Shown here: piece after piece, positions 32,760-40,351 of the stretch
Layout: each line of letters begins with the position of its first letter
How positions within the stretch are numbered: the first letter of the stretch is position 1
Assembly (NCBI GenBank): GCA_020638655.1
Contig: JACKIC010000002.1
Location: 558,001-622,000 of the forward strand
Direction: 5' to 3'
Source: Planctomycetota bacterium
GTDB lineage: Bacteria > Planctomycetota > UBA1135 > UBA2386
Length of the DNA stretch: 64,000 nucleotides
Translations under genes and position numbers: made by a program
The notes under the pieces: generated by a model
Databases searched by the model: none
What the model was told of the DNA's origin: nothing
The model's input: only the letters and a program-made list of their open reading frames with translations

Positions 32760-33473
32760 TCAGGCGGGCAGCAAACTGCAGAACTGCGGGTGCGCGGCGA
32801 GCTGCGCGCGCTCGCCTTCGGTCAGCACGTGCGGCAGCACGGCGGCGAGGCGCGGCGCGGTGACCGAGACCTCGGCGCGCTGCATCACCGCGGGGCGCGC
32901 GACCACGCCGCCGAAGCCGATGAACAGGTCCGCCGTGCCCTGGGTCTCGAGGTCGGTGACGCCGTCGCCGACGAAAGCCAGCGGCCGGTGGTCGGCGGGC
33001 AGCGAGCGCAGCAATTCCACCTTGCCCTGGTTGCGCCACAGCAGCGAGCTGCGGTCGAAGTCGCGGTAGTTGCCGGCGGCGTCGAACTGCAGCGGCACGG
33101 CGTGCACGTGCGCGGCGTCGATGCCGAGGAACTGCGCGAACGCGCGCACCGGCACGAGCAACCCGCCGCTGACCACGCCGACGACCTTGCCCAGGGAGCG
33201 CAGCGCCGCGACCACGTCCTTGGCGTCGGGCAGCGCGCGCTCGACGTAGAGCGCGCCGACGTGCTGCAGCTGGCGCTCGTTGGGGGCCAGGCGCGACAAC
33301 CGCCGGTCGTAGACCTCGGCGAGCGGCAGGTCGCCGTTCATCGCGGCGTCGGTCAGCGCCGCGATCTCCGCGCGGAACGCGGGGTCGACGTCGCGCAGGA
33401 GTTCGTCGACGCCCTCCATCGCGGAGAGCGTCGAGTCGCAGTCGAAGTAGATCGCGGCGAACGGTGGCGGCAC
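32760..33473 (-). CDS. serB: Phosphoserine phosphatase-like HAD hydrolase
   Basis: The 237-residue protein has the HAD motifs of phosphoserine phosphatase. Motif I is F-D-C-D-S-T-L followed by E-G-V-D-E-L, motif II is V-V-S-G-G, a conserved Lys is in N-Q-G-K-V, and motif III is V-G-D-G-V-T-D. It would release serine from phosphoserine as the last step of serine synthesis. No ACT domain is present. I chose GTG 33473 over GTG 33482 because a TATCGT hexamer overlaps the latter and ends 7 bases before the former. The aminotransferase gene follows. Confidence 0.85.
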   Translation of the reverse strand: MPPPFAAIYFDCDSTLSAMEGVDELLRDVDPAFRAEIAALTDAAMNGDLPLAEVYDRRLSRLAPNERQLQHVGALYVERALPDAKDVVAALRSLGKVVGVVSGGLLVPVRAFAQFLGIDAAHVHAVPLQFDAAGNYRDFDRSSLLWRNQGKVELLRSLPADHRPLAFVGDGVTDLETQGTADLFIGFGGVVARPAVMQRAEVSVTAPRLAAVLPHVLTEGERAQLAAHPQFCSLLPA

Positions 33474-33480
33474 GCCGCCC

Positions 33481-33486
33481 ACGATA
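33481..33486 (-). promoter_or_regulatory. -10-like element TATCGT for the phosphatase gene
   Basis: TATCGT on the minus strand ends 7 bases before the GTG at 33473, in the 32-bp gap after blaR1, so the phosphatase and aminotransferase genes may have their own leaderless transcript. Confidence 0.35.
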
Positions 33487-33505
33487 GCGGCGCGGCCGCG
33501 GCGAT

Positions 33506-35692
33506 CTACTTCACCGCGCGCAGCGCGTCGAGGCGCGCCATGGCGCGCTGCAGCTGCACTTGCGCGCGCAGCTTGTCGCCGGTGTCCTTCAGGGCCCCGA
33601 GGTCGTGTTCGTAGCGAGCCACCTCGCTCTCGGTCGCGGCGATCTCGCCGTCGAGCAGCCGCATCACGATCGCGAGCTTACGCTGCTGGCTGTCGAGGCG
33701 GATCTTGGCGCGGCGCAGCTCGCCGTTGGTCGCAAAGCCCTTCTCGGCGCGCGCGCTCATCTCGGCGAGGTCGGCCTCCTGGATCTCCACCTCGGTGCGC
33801 AGGTCGATGCAGCGTGAGGTCAGGTCGGCGATCGCGTCGACGGTCGACGTCGATGCCGCGGGCTGCGGGGTGAGCGCGGACTGGGGCACCATGGCGACGT
33901 CGACCGCCTGGCTCGGCAGGCCGTCGGCGCCCGCGGTGAACATGCGGTTGAGGATCGGGACGTCGCGCAGCACCGGCACGCTGGCGGCAGGTTCCTGGGT
34001 GGGCGGTTGGGAATCCGGCGCTGGGTCGGTGGCGGGCTGGGGCTGGTCGCGCGAGATGGTTCCGGCCGGGATGCCACGGTAGGTTTCGATCGAATGCGCG
34101 GGGACCTCGGCGACCGGCGCGGCCTTGCTTCCGAACCCTGCGCCGGTGACCGGAGAGCCGAAGGGCTCGGCGCTGCCAGGGGCCGCATCGCTGCGCCTCT
34201 GCAGGGCTTCGTGGAGCATCCTGTTGAGGCGTGCGACTTCCTGGTCGTTGTCGGCAGCCTTCTCGGCGGCGGTGGCGCGCTGGAGGTCGCGGACCATGCG
34301 CTCGATGTCTTGCCGAGAGGCTTCGTGGACGTTGGCCTGCGGGAAGCCGCCGAAGGTACTGACCCCCGGCGCCGGCATCGACGCCTTCAGCTCCGCGGTG
34401 GCCCGGTCGTTCTCCCGCTGCCAACGTTGCTTCGCCCGGTCGACTACGTCGCGCTCAACGGCGTCGGGCGACTCGGCGGGCACGCGGTCGGCGCGCACCT
34501 TGTCGAGCATCGCGCGCAGCGAGTCGAGCTCGGCGCGCAGCGTCGCGATCTCGTCCTGGAGCCTGGCGTTCTCCTTGCGCAGCGTGCGACCCTGCGGGTC
34601 CTGCGCGGTGGCGGGCACGCCGAACACGCCGGCGGCGCCGAGGGTGAGCGCGAGCATCACGCCGGCCTGGGCGAGTTTGCCGGCGCGGGACGAACGGGAG
34701 TGCAAACGACCTTCACGTTGCAGCAGCATCTGGATCCTCCGGAAGAAGTCGGACGGCTTGTGGAACACGGCGACGGTGCCGGCGACGCGCGGGGTGCGCA
34801 GGTCGCCGTCGGCGAGGGTGAGCAGGGCGCGCGCATAGGCCGTGGGGGCCTGGGCCGCGGCGGCGTCGTCGGCGCGCAGTTCGCCGAGGAAGCGCAGGTC
34901 GCGCGCCAGCAGCCACAGCAGCGGGTGCGGCCACAGCGGCACGGTGAGCAGCGCCAGCAGCAGCTGGACCAGCGGGTCGCGGTGGCGCAGGTGCGCGGCT
35001 TCGTGCTGCAGCACGGCGGCGAGCTGTTGTTCGTGGCCGGGTGTCAGCAGCGCGGCGGGCACGACGATCAGCGGCCGCACGAATGCGCAGCAGAACGGCC
35101 GCACGTCGCCGGGCAGCACGCGGATGCGGGCGCGGCGCGGCAGGTGAAGGCCGGCGAGCAGGTGCCGCGGCGCTGGGCGCGAGCCGCGCAGTAGCACGAA
35201 CAGGCGCAGCAGCCCGAGGCCCGCGCGCAGCAGCACCAGCGCGGCGCCGAGCAGGTAGACGAAGGCGAGCAGCGCGCCGACGGACACGGTGGTCGGCGGC
35301 GGGGCCGGCGTCGTGGTTGCCGGGGCGCGCGCGTCTTCGGCCAGCAGATGGTCGAGCTGCGCCTGCAGCAGCAGGATGCGCGCCGCCGGGTCGGCTTCGG
35401 TCGGCGCCATCGCGGTCGATGGCGCGGGGCGCGGCGACGAGACCGCTGCGGACGCGGTCGCCGGCGTGTTCGTCGGTGTTGCTTCGGGCCACGACCAGCG
35501 CGGCATCGGCGAGACGGCTGCCAGCAGGAACAGCAGCGTCGCGAGCGCGGTCCAGACGCCGAGGCGGTGGCGGTCGACGAGCGAGCGGTGCAGCCGCATC
35601 GCCAGCCAGCCGGCGCCGAGCACCAACGTGCTGCCGAGCAGCACGGTCGGGCCGTGGTGGGGCAGCCAGTCGGTCGTCAGCCAGGAACTCAT
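33506..35692 (-). CDS. M56 family metallopeptidase (BlaR1-like) with coiled-coil sensor region
   Basis: The 728-residue membrane protein has N-terminal helices (about 14-30, 40-56, 125-150) and the zinc peptidase site H-E-A-A-H within L-Q-H-E-A-A-H-L-R-H, preceded by P-F-C-C-A-F-V-R-P-L-I-V-V-P as in BlaR1/MecR1. In those proteins an external ligand activates the peptidase, leading to cleavage of the BlaI repressor. Here the last 400 residues contain no penicillin-binding domain. Instead there are a Pro-rich stretch and at least two coiled coils (around E-N-A-R-L-Q-D-E-I and the final 110 residues). The signal sensed is therefore unknown. Its ATG overlaps the blaI stop by 4 bases. Confidence 0.87.
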   Translation of the reverse strand: MSSWLTTDWLPHHGPTVLLGSTLVLGAGWLAMRLHRSLVDRHRLGVWTALATLLFLLAAVSPMPRWSWPEATPTNTPATASAAVSSPRPAPSTAMAPTEADPAARILLLQAQLDHLLAEDARAPATTTPAPPPTTVSVGALLAFVYLLGAALVLLRAGLGLLRLFVLLRGSRPAPRHLLAGLHLPRRARIRVLPGDVRPFCCAFVRPLIVVPAALLTPGHEQQLAAVLQHEAAHLRHRDPLVQLLLALLTVPLWPHPLLWLLARDLRFLGELRADDAAAAQAPTAYARALLTLADGDLRTPRVAGTVAVFHKPSDFFRRIQMLLQREGRLHSRSSRAGKLAQAGVMLALTLGAAGVFGVPATAQDPQGRTLRKENARLQDEIATLRAELDSLRAMLDKVRADRVPAESPDAVERDVVDRAKQRWQRENDRATAELKASMPAPGVSTFGGFPQANVHEASRQDIERMVRDLQRATAAEKAADNDQEVARLNRMLHEALQRRSDAAPGSAEPFGSPVTGAGFGSKAAPVAEVPAHSIETYRGIPAGTISRDQPQPATDPAPDSQPPTQEPAASVPVLRDVPILNRMFTAGADGLPSQAVDVAMVPQSALTPQPAASTSTVDAIADLTSRCIDLRTEVEIQEADLAEMSARAEKGFATNGELRRAKIRLDSQQRKLAIVMRLLDGEIAATESEVARYEHDLGALKDTGDKLRAQVQLQRAMARLDALRAVK

Positions 35693-36078
35693 GCGCCACC
35701 CCGCTTCTGTTCGGCCGCGGCGAGCAGTTCGCGCAGGCGGGCGAGCTCGGCGGCGGTGGGCTTCTTGGCGGCGAACGCGCTGGCGACGAGCTGGTCGAGC
35801 GCGCCGTCGAACACGGTGTCGAGCAGCCCCGTCAGCAGGCTCTTCTTGGTGCGCTCGCCGGTGGCGGTGGCGCGGTAGACGAACGAGCGGCCCTCGGTGC
35901 GGTGGGTGACCAGGCCCTTGCCCTCCATCAGCCGCAGGAAGGCCTGCACGGTGTTCTGCACGATCGGCACCTCGCCGCGCAGCGTCTCGTAGACCTCGCG
36001 CACCGTGGCCTCGCCGCGCTCCCAGAGCACCTTGAGGATCAGCAGTTCGCGGTCGGTGGGTTCGGGCGGGTTGGGCAT
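35689..36078 (-). CDS. BlaI/MecI family transcriptional repressor
   Basis: The 129-residue protein has the winged-helix domain (about 5-75) of BlaI: P-T-D-R-E-L-L-I-L-K-V-L-W, V-R-E-V-Y-E-T-L, the recognition region V-Q-N-T-V-Q-A-F-L-R-L, and G-L-V-T-H. The C-terminal part (about 80-125) would form the dimer and carry the cleavage site. I chose ATG 36078 (MPNPPEP) over an upstream ATG at 36108 because homology begins here and TACCGT lies 6 bases before it. It is coupled to the M56 peptidase gene, as in bla and mec systems. Confidence 0.92.
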   Translation of the reverse strand: MPNPPEPTDRELLILKVLWERGEATVREVYETLRGEVPIVQNTVQAFLRLMEGKGLVTHRTEGRSFVYRATATGERTKKSLLTGLLDTVFDGALDQLVASAFAAKKPTAAELARLRELLAAAEQKRGGA

Positions 36079-36116
36079 CGCGCTACGGTAGCCGGATCGG
36101 CCACTCAATGCCCAAA

Positions 36117-36132
36117 GCTTAAAAGATTAAGC
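36117..36132. promoter_or_regulatory. Inverted repeat GCTTAA-AAGA-TTAAGC upstream of blaI, candidate operator
   Basis: A perfect 6-bp dyad with a 4-base centre, almost all A/T in a 70% GC setting, lies 39 bases upstream of the blaI ATG. On the minus strand it contains TAATCT (36124-36129), which could be a -10, so a repressor bound here would block transcription. It does not match the TACANNTGTA core known for Staphylococcus BlaI, so binding is inferred from position only. Confidence 0.5.
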
Positions 36133-36195
36133 GTGGAACGCAAGGGCCGCTGGCAGGGAACGATTGCCGGGCGTCGGTCACCCGCTGGCGACGGC

Positions 36196-37785
36196 TCAGA
36201 GCACGACGCGCACCGCGCGGATCGCGGGGTGGGCGCCGACCTTGGCGACGAGGTCCTGGTCGGGCGCGCCGTCGAGGTTGAGCACGCCGAGCGCCGGCGC
36301 CTGGTCGGCGCCGTCCTTCTTGGCCGCCGCACCGATCTGCATGCGCGTGATGTTGATGCCGGCGTTGCCGAGCATCGTGCCCAGGTGCCCGACGACGCCG
36401 GGGCGGTCGTCGTGGAAGGTCACGAGCATCGGGCCTTCGGGGATCGCGTCGAGCACGTAGTCGTCGAGCTCGACGAGGCGGCCGTGGCGCTGGCCGAGCA
36501 CCGTGCCCGAAGCGAAGTGGCGCTTGCCGCCGAGCAGCGCCTCGACGCGCAGCAGCACCATGAAGTCGCGCTTGAGCGAGCTGGTCTCGCAGTGCACGCG
36601 GATGTTGCGGTCCTTGGCGACCTGTTCAGCGTTGACGGGCGTCAGCATGCCGTTGACCGATGGCCGCAGCGCGCCGAGCAGCGTGGCGACGGTCAGCGAG
36701 CGATTGGCCGAGGCCGGGATGCCGCCCTGCAGCGTGAGGCGCAGCGACTCGAGCGGGCCGTCGAACGTCTGCACGAGCAGGCTCGCGAGGTTGCGCGCGA
36801 GGTCGAGGTAGGGGCCGACCTGCGCGGCGTCGGCCGGAGCGAGGCGCGGCACGTTGACGCCGTTGAGCACGACGCCCTTCTGCACCGCGAGCGCGACCTG
36901 GCGCGCCATCTCGATCGACACGTTGCGCTTGGCCTCGTGGGTGCTGGCGCCGAGGTGTGGCGTCATCACCAGGTTGGGCGCGGCGCGCAGCGGGCTGTCC
37001 GCCGGCAGCGGTTCTTCGGCGAACACGTCGAGCGCAGCGCCGGCGAGGTGGCCCTGCGCGAGCGCATCGCACAGCCCAGGTTCGTCGATGATGCCGCCGC
37101 GCGCGGCGCAGATCAGGCGCGCGCCCTTCTTCATTGCCAGCAGCCGCTCGCGCGACAGCAGGTTCTTGGTCTCGTCCGAGAACGGCACGTGCACGCTGAC
37201 GAAGTCGCTGGTCGCGAGCAACTCGTCGAGGTCGAGCATGCGCACCCCGTCGGGAGCGTTCTTCTGGGTGACGAACGGGTCGTAGGCCGCGATCGTCATG
37301 CCGAAGCCGCGCGCGCGTTCGCCGACGACGCGGCCGATGCGGCCCAGGCCGACGATGCCGAGCTGCTTGCCGAACAGCTCGACGCCCGTGAACTTGCTCT
37401 TCTCCCACTTGCCGGCCCGCACCGAGGCGTCGGCCGCCGGGATGCAGCGCGCCAGGCTCAGCAGCAGCGACATCGCGTGCTCGCCGGTGGTCACCGCGCC
37501 CGCCTCGGGAGTGTTCATCACGACGATGCCGCGCGCGGTCGCGGCCGGCACGTCGATGTTGTCGACGCCGATGCCGGCGCGGCCGATCAGCGCCAGGTCG
37601 TCGGCGAGCTCGAGGCTGCGCGCCGTCACCTGCGTCGCCGAACGCACGACGAGCGCCTGGTAGCCGGGCAGCGTCGCCCGCAGGGAGTCCTCGTCCATGC
37701 CCTTCTTGACCGTCACCTCGCCGGCTGCGCGCAGCAGCTGCAGTCCTTCCTCGGCGAGCTCGTCCGCAACCAGGATCTTCGTCAT
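36196..37785 (-). CDS. serA: D-3-phosphoglycerate dehydrogenase
   Basis: SerA oxidises 3-phosphoglycerate with NAD, the first step of serine synthesis. The 529 residues fit the long form. The NAD site is G-L-G-R-I-G-R-V-V, the catalytic Arg is in A-A-R-G-G-I-I-D-E, and the Glu/His pair is in A-E-E-P and T-P-H-L-G-A-S-T. Then come the intervening domain and a C-terminal ACT domain (about 455-529, with D-R-P-G-V-V-G-H-L-G) for feedback by serine. It is upstream of the phosphatase and aminotransferase genes on the same strand, with blaI-blaR1 in between. A TACCCT hexamer 6 bases before ATG 37785 suggests a leaderless message. Confidence 0.97.
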   Translation of the reverse strand: MTKILVADELAEEGLQLLRAAGEVTVKKGMDEDSLRATLPGYQALVVRSATQVTARSLELADDLALIGRAGIGVDNIDVPAATARGIVVMNTPEAGAVTTGEHAMSLLLSLARCIPAADASVRAGKWEKSKFTGVELFGKQLGIVGLGRIGRVVGERARGFGMTIAAYDPFVTQKNAPDGVRMLDLDELLATSDFVSVHVPFSDETKNLLSRERLLAMKKGARLICAARGGIIDEPGLCDALAQGHLAGAALDVFAEEPLPADSPLRAAPNLVMTPHLGASTHEAKRNVSIEMARQVALAVQKGVVLNGVNVPRLAPADAAQVGPYLDLARNLASLLVQTFDGPLESLRLTLQGGIPASANRSLTVATLLGALRPSVNGMLTPVNAEQVAKDRNIRVHCETSSLKRDFMVLLRVEALLGGKRHFASGTVLGQRHGRLVELDDYVLDAIPEGPMLVTFHDDRPGVVGHLGTMLGNAGINITRMQIGAAAKKDGADQAPALGVLNLDGAPDQDLVAKVGAHPAIRAVRVVL

Positions 37786-37791
37786 CCGCGC

Positions 37792-37797
37792 AGGGTA
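37792..37797 (-). promoter_or_regulatory. -10-like element TACCCT for serA
   Basis: TACCCT on the minus strand ends 6 bases before the serA ATG. A weak -35 (TTCCAT at 37814-37819) is 16 bp away. Confidence 0.4.
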
Positions 37798-37831
37798 TCG
37801 TCGCCGGCGCCGGATGGAATGTAGTGCCGCC

Positions 37832-39271
37832 TCAGCGCGCGCCGTGTCCGCTCAGGATCACCGCCACAGTGCGCACGATGATGTTGAGGTCGAACAGGAA
37901 GCTCATGTTCTTGAGGTAGTAGAGGTCGTAGCGCAGCTTCTCGCGCGCGTCGTCGACCGAGGCGCCGTAGGGGTGGCAGACCTGCGCCCAGCCCGTGAGG
38001 CCCGGCTTGACCGTGTGCCGCAGCACGTAGAACGGGATCTCCTGGCGCAGCTGCTCGACGAAGTGCGGGCGCTCGGGGCGCGGGCCGACGAACGACATCT
38101 GGCCGCGCAGGATGTTGAGGAACTGCGGGATCTCGTCGATGCGCGTCAGCCGCAGGATCTTGCCGACCGGGGTGACGCGGCTGTCGTTCTTCTGCGCCCA
38201 CACCGGCCCGGACTCCTTCTCGGCGTCCGAGCGCATGGTGCGGAACTTGATCAGCCGGAACAGCTCGCCGTCCTCGCCGACGCGCTCCTGCGTGAAGAAG
38301 ATCGGTCCGCGGCTGGTCAGCTTGATCAGCACCGCGGTGACCAGGCAGATCGGCAGCGACAGCAGCAGGCCCAGGGTCGACGCCAGGATGTCGAGCACGC
38401 GCTTCATCGACAGCGTCAGCGGGTCCTTGGCGAAGCCGCGGCCGTAGATCAGGTAGCTCGGCCGCATGCTCTCGACCGCGAGCTTGCCGGTGAGCCGCTC
38501 GTACATCGACTCGCGCTCCTCGATCAGCACGCCGTCCATGCGGCACTCGAGCAGGCGTTCGACCGGCACGCGACCGCGGCGCTCGCGCAGCGCCACGACG
38601 ACGCGACTGATGCCCTGCTCGCGGCACAGCGTGCGCAGGCACTCGAGCTCGCCGAGCAGCGGCGGGTCGCCGTCGCGCCGCTCGACGGGCGGCTGGCCGG
38701 GCTCTTCGACCATGCCGACGATCTCGTAGCCGGCCATCGGGTTGTCGACGACCATGCGGGCGATGTGCAGCGCCTCGGGCGAGCTGCCGAGCACCACGAG
38801 CCGTTCGCCGAAGCGCCACTTGTAGAAGAACCAGTGGAACGCGTGCCGGAACAGGTAGACGGCCAGGAAGCACAGGCCGAGCAGCACGATCAGCTTCCAC
38901 GTCTCGCCGCGGACCTCCGCGAGGCCCGGGAAGAAGAACAGCGACGGCAGCGCCAGCACCAGGAAGGCCAGCATCACCAGCGCGTAGCCGCACGAGTGCA
39001 CCAGGCGGTTGCCGAGCTCGGCGCGGTTCTGCGAGGTCTTCCAGTCGTAGAGGTCGCTGTAGCTCAGCGCCGCCTGGCAGATCACGGCGATGGTGACGCA
39101 GGTGAGCACGCCGCGCAGCAGCTCGCGCGAGGGGGTGAACAGGTCGAAGGCCCTGGTGGCCAGCGGGGGCATGCTGGTGCCGAGCAGCAGCAGCGCCGTG
39201 ATCAGCAGGGTCTCGCTGAGCATCAGCATCACCTTGCGGCGCGGGATGATCTGCTCGGTGAGGGGCGGCAT
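37832..39271 (-). CDS. Undecaprenyl-phosphate sugar phosphotransferase (polyprenyl glycosylphosphotransferase)
   Basis: The 479-residue membrane protein starts exopolysaccharide or O-antigen units by attaching a sugar phosphate to undecaprenyl phosphate. N-terminal helices are followed by a Rossmann-like cytoplasmic domain (V-V-L-G-S-S-P-E-A-L). The conserved C-terminal transferase domain shows K-R-V-L-D-I, I-K-F-R-T-M-R, G-K-I-L-R-L-T-R-I-D-E-I-P-Q, S-F-V-G-P-R-P-E and K-P-G-L-T-G-W-A-Q-V. I place the start at ATG 39271 (MPPLTEQ), but the reading frame is open upstream into the yraN-like sequence. Its sugar specificity is unknown; no other polysaccharide genes are next to it. Confidence 0.88.
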   Translation of the reverse strand: MPPLTEQIIPRRKVMLMLSETLLITALLLLGTSMPPLATRAFDLFTPSRELLRGVLTCVTIAVICQAALSYSDLYDWKTSQNRAELGNRLVHSCGYALVMLAFLVLALPSLFFFPGLAEVRGETWKLIVLLGLCFLAVYLFRHAFHWFFYKWRFGERLVVLGSSPEALHIARMVVDNPMAGYEIVGMVEEPGQPPVERRDGDPPLLGELECLRTLCREQGISRVVVALRERRGRVPVERLLECRMDGVLIEERESMYERLTGKLAVESMRPSYLIYGRGFAKDPLTLSMKRVLDILASTLGLLLSLPICLVTAVLIKLTSRGPIFFTQERVGEDGELFRLIKFRTMRSDAEKESGPVWAQKNDSRVTPVGKILRLTRIDEIPQFLNILRGQMSFVGPRPERPHFVEQLRQEIPFYVLRHTVKPGLTGWAQVCHPYGASVDDAREKLRYDLYYLKNMSFLFDLNIIVRTVAVILSGHGAR

Positions 39272-39778
39272 GAAGAGGCGGTGGAGACGGCAGCTGGCAG
39301 CCGATGGCTTCGGCGGGAACAGGGCGCGGACTAGAGCCGGCGCGGCATGCGCGATGCCACCGCTACTCCAGGAAACGGCCTGGAAGGATTGGAAATGCAG
39401 AATGTGTGGAGGTTCGGTCCAGCGGATCGCGACGACGTCGATACGCAGGGAGCGAGGCCTCGGATGCAACAGCGGCGCGAGCTGCACCAGCGCACGGGAA
39501 AGTCGCTGAATCCGTTCGGCATCGACGAGGTGTTCGGGGCTCGGGTGGTCGGCGCGGGCCTTGACCTCGACCGCGGCCCAGTCGCGGCCGCGACGGATCA
39601 GCAGGTCGATCTCGCCGGCGCGGGTGCGCAGGTTGCGCGCCTCCACGCGGTGGCCGGCCCGCTGCAGGGCCGCCGCGGCGAGGGCCTCGCCGCGCTGTCC
39701 CGACCGCAGCGCGAGCGGTGCGCGCCGGGGTGGTTCGGGTTCACTTGGCGGGCGGCTGGGTCCCCGCGGCGTCACCAC
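39272..39778 (-). CDS. yraN: YraN/UPF0102 endonuclease-like protein, open in frame into the sugar transferase
   Basis: The first about 133 residues match the YraN family: G-Q-R-G-E-A-L-A-A-A, R-N-L-R-T-R-A-G-E-I-D-L-L, V-E-V-K-A-R and D-V-V-A-I-R-W. E-I-D and V-E-V-K are the PD-(D/E)XK nuclease-like core. The family domain ends near base 39380, but no stop codon follows: the frame runs through about 36 more residues into the sugar transferase ATG at 39271. Either the two are one 648-residue chain, or yraN has lost its stop, or a frame error is present. Start is GTG 39778 or 39775, inside the end of yajC. Confidence 0.7.
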
Positions 39779-40214
39779 GGTCGACCCGCCCGATCGCGGC
39801 GCGATCGAAGGTCATCTTGGTGTTGTCGACGACCAGGGTGACCGTGCGCTCGTCGAGCCGGTGGATCACACCGTGCAGGCCGCCGGTGGTGACGACCTTG
39901 TCGCCGGCCTTGATGGTGCTGAGCATCGCCTGGGTCTCCTTGCGGCGCTTGTTCTCGGGGCGCAGCACCATGAAGTACATCACGGCCAGGAACAGGCCGA
40001 TCGGCATCAACATGCTCGGGTCGACGCAGCCGTTGGCGGGCCCCGCGGGCTTGGCCGGGTCGGCGACGCCGGCCTGGCCGGGGTTGCCCGGGTTGGCCGG
40101 GTCGGCCGCGCCATGAGGGGCGACCGGCGAGTCCGGCGCCGTCTTCGGCTCCTGGGTCGAGAACGCGGCGGTCGAGAACGGAACGAAGAAGATCGTCGTG
40201 GCTGGCATCGGCAC
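39741..40214 (-). CDS. yajC: Preprotein translocase subunit YajC
   Basis: The 157-residue protein has the YajC membrane helix and basic flank (P-I-G-L-F-L-A-V-M-Y-F-M-V-L-R-P) followed by the small cytoplasmic domain with I-K-A-G-D-K-V-V-T-T-G-G. YajC associates with SecDF and SecYEG. Unlike the usual roughly 110-residue form, this one has an extra N-terminal half of about 65 residues, with a hydrophobic start and a P/N/G-rich region (D-P-A-N-P-G-N-P-G-Q), including a Cys. secD and secF are not in the window. The yraN start overlaps its 3' end by about 35 bases. Confidence 0.88.
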   Translation of the reverse strand: MPMPATTIFFVPFSTAAFSTQEPKTAPDSPVAPHGAADPANPGNPGQAGVADPAKPAGPANGCVDPSMLMPIGLFLAVMYFMVLRPENKRRKETQAMLSTIKAGDKVVTTGGLHGVIHRLDERTVTLVVDNTKMTFDRAAIGRVDRGDAAGTQPPAK

Positions 40215-40313
40215 CGGGGGGCTGGCGAACCGGATGGCTCGGCAGAAGGGGCGAGCAGCATAGGCAGGTGGCCCGACGATGTCCCGCCTGCCGTGTCGGA
40301 TCCGAGGCGGGAA

Positions 40314-40343
40314 TTGCGGCGCGGGGTCGCGGCGGCCTAACCT
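40314..40343 (+). promoter_or_regulatory. Promoter of mnmA
   Basis: A -35 TTGCGG (40314-40319) and -10 TAACCT (40338-40343) are 18 bp apart. The -10 ends 8 bases before the ATG at 40352, so the transcript should be leaderless or nearly so. Confidence 0.55.
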
Positions 40344-40351
40344 GCAGCCCG

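Noticed and set aside
28199..33473. Phosphonate degradation cluster (dehydrogenase, class V aminotransferase, HAD phosphatase)
   Set aside because: The phosphatase has SerB motifs, the genes are not contiguous, and serA is on the same strand; serine synthesis explains the set better.
39367..39384. Inverted repeat as a terminator of yraN
   Set aside because: The stem is only 6 bp, with no U tract, and it lies inside an open frame; kept only as a hint of a former gene boundary.
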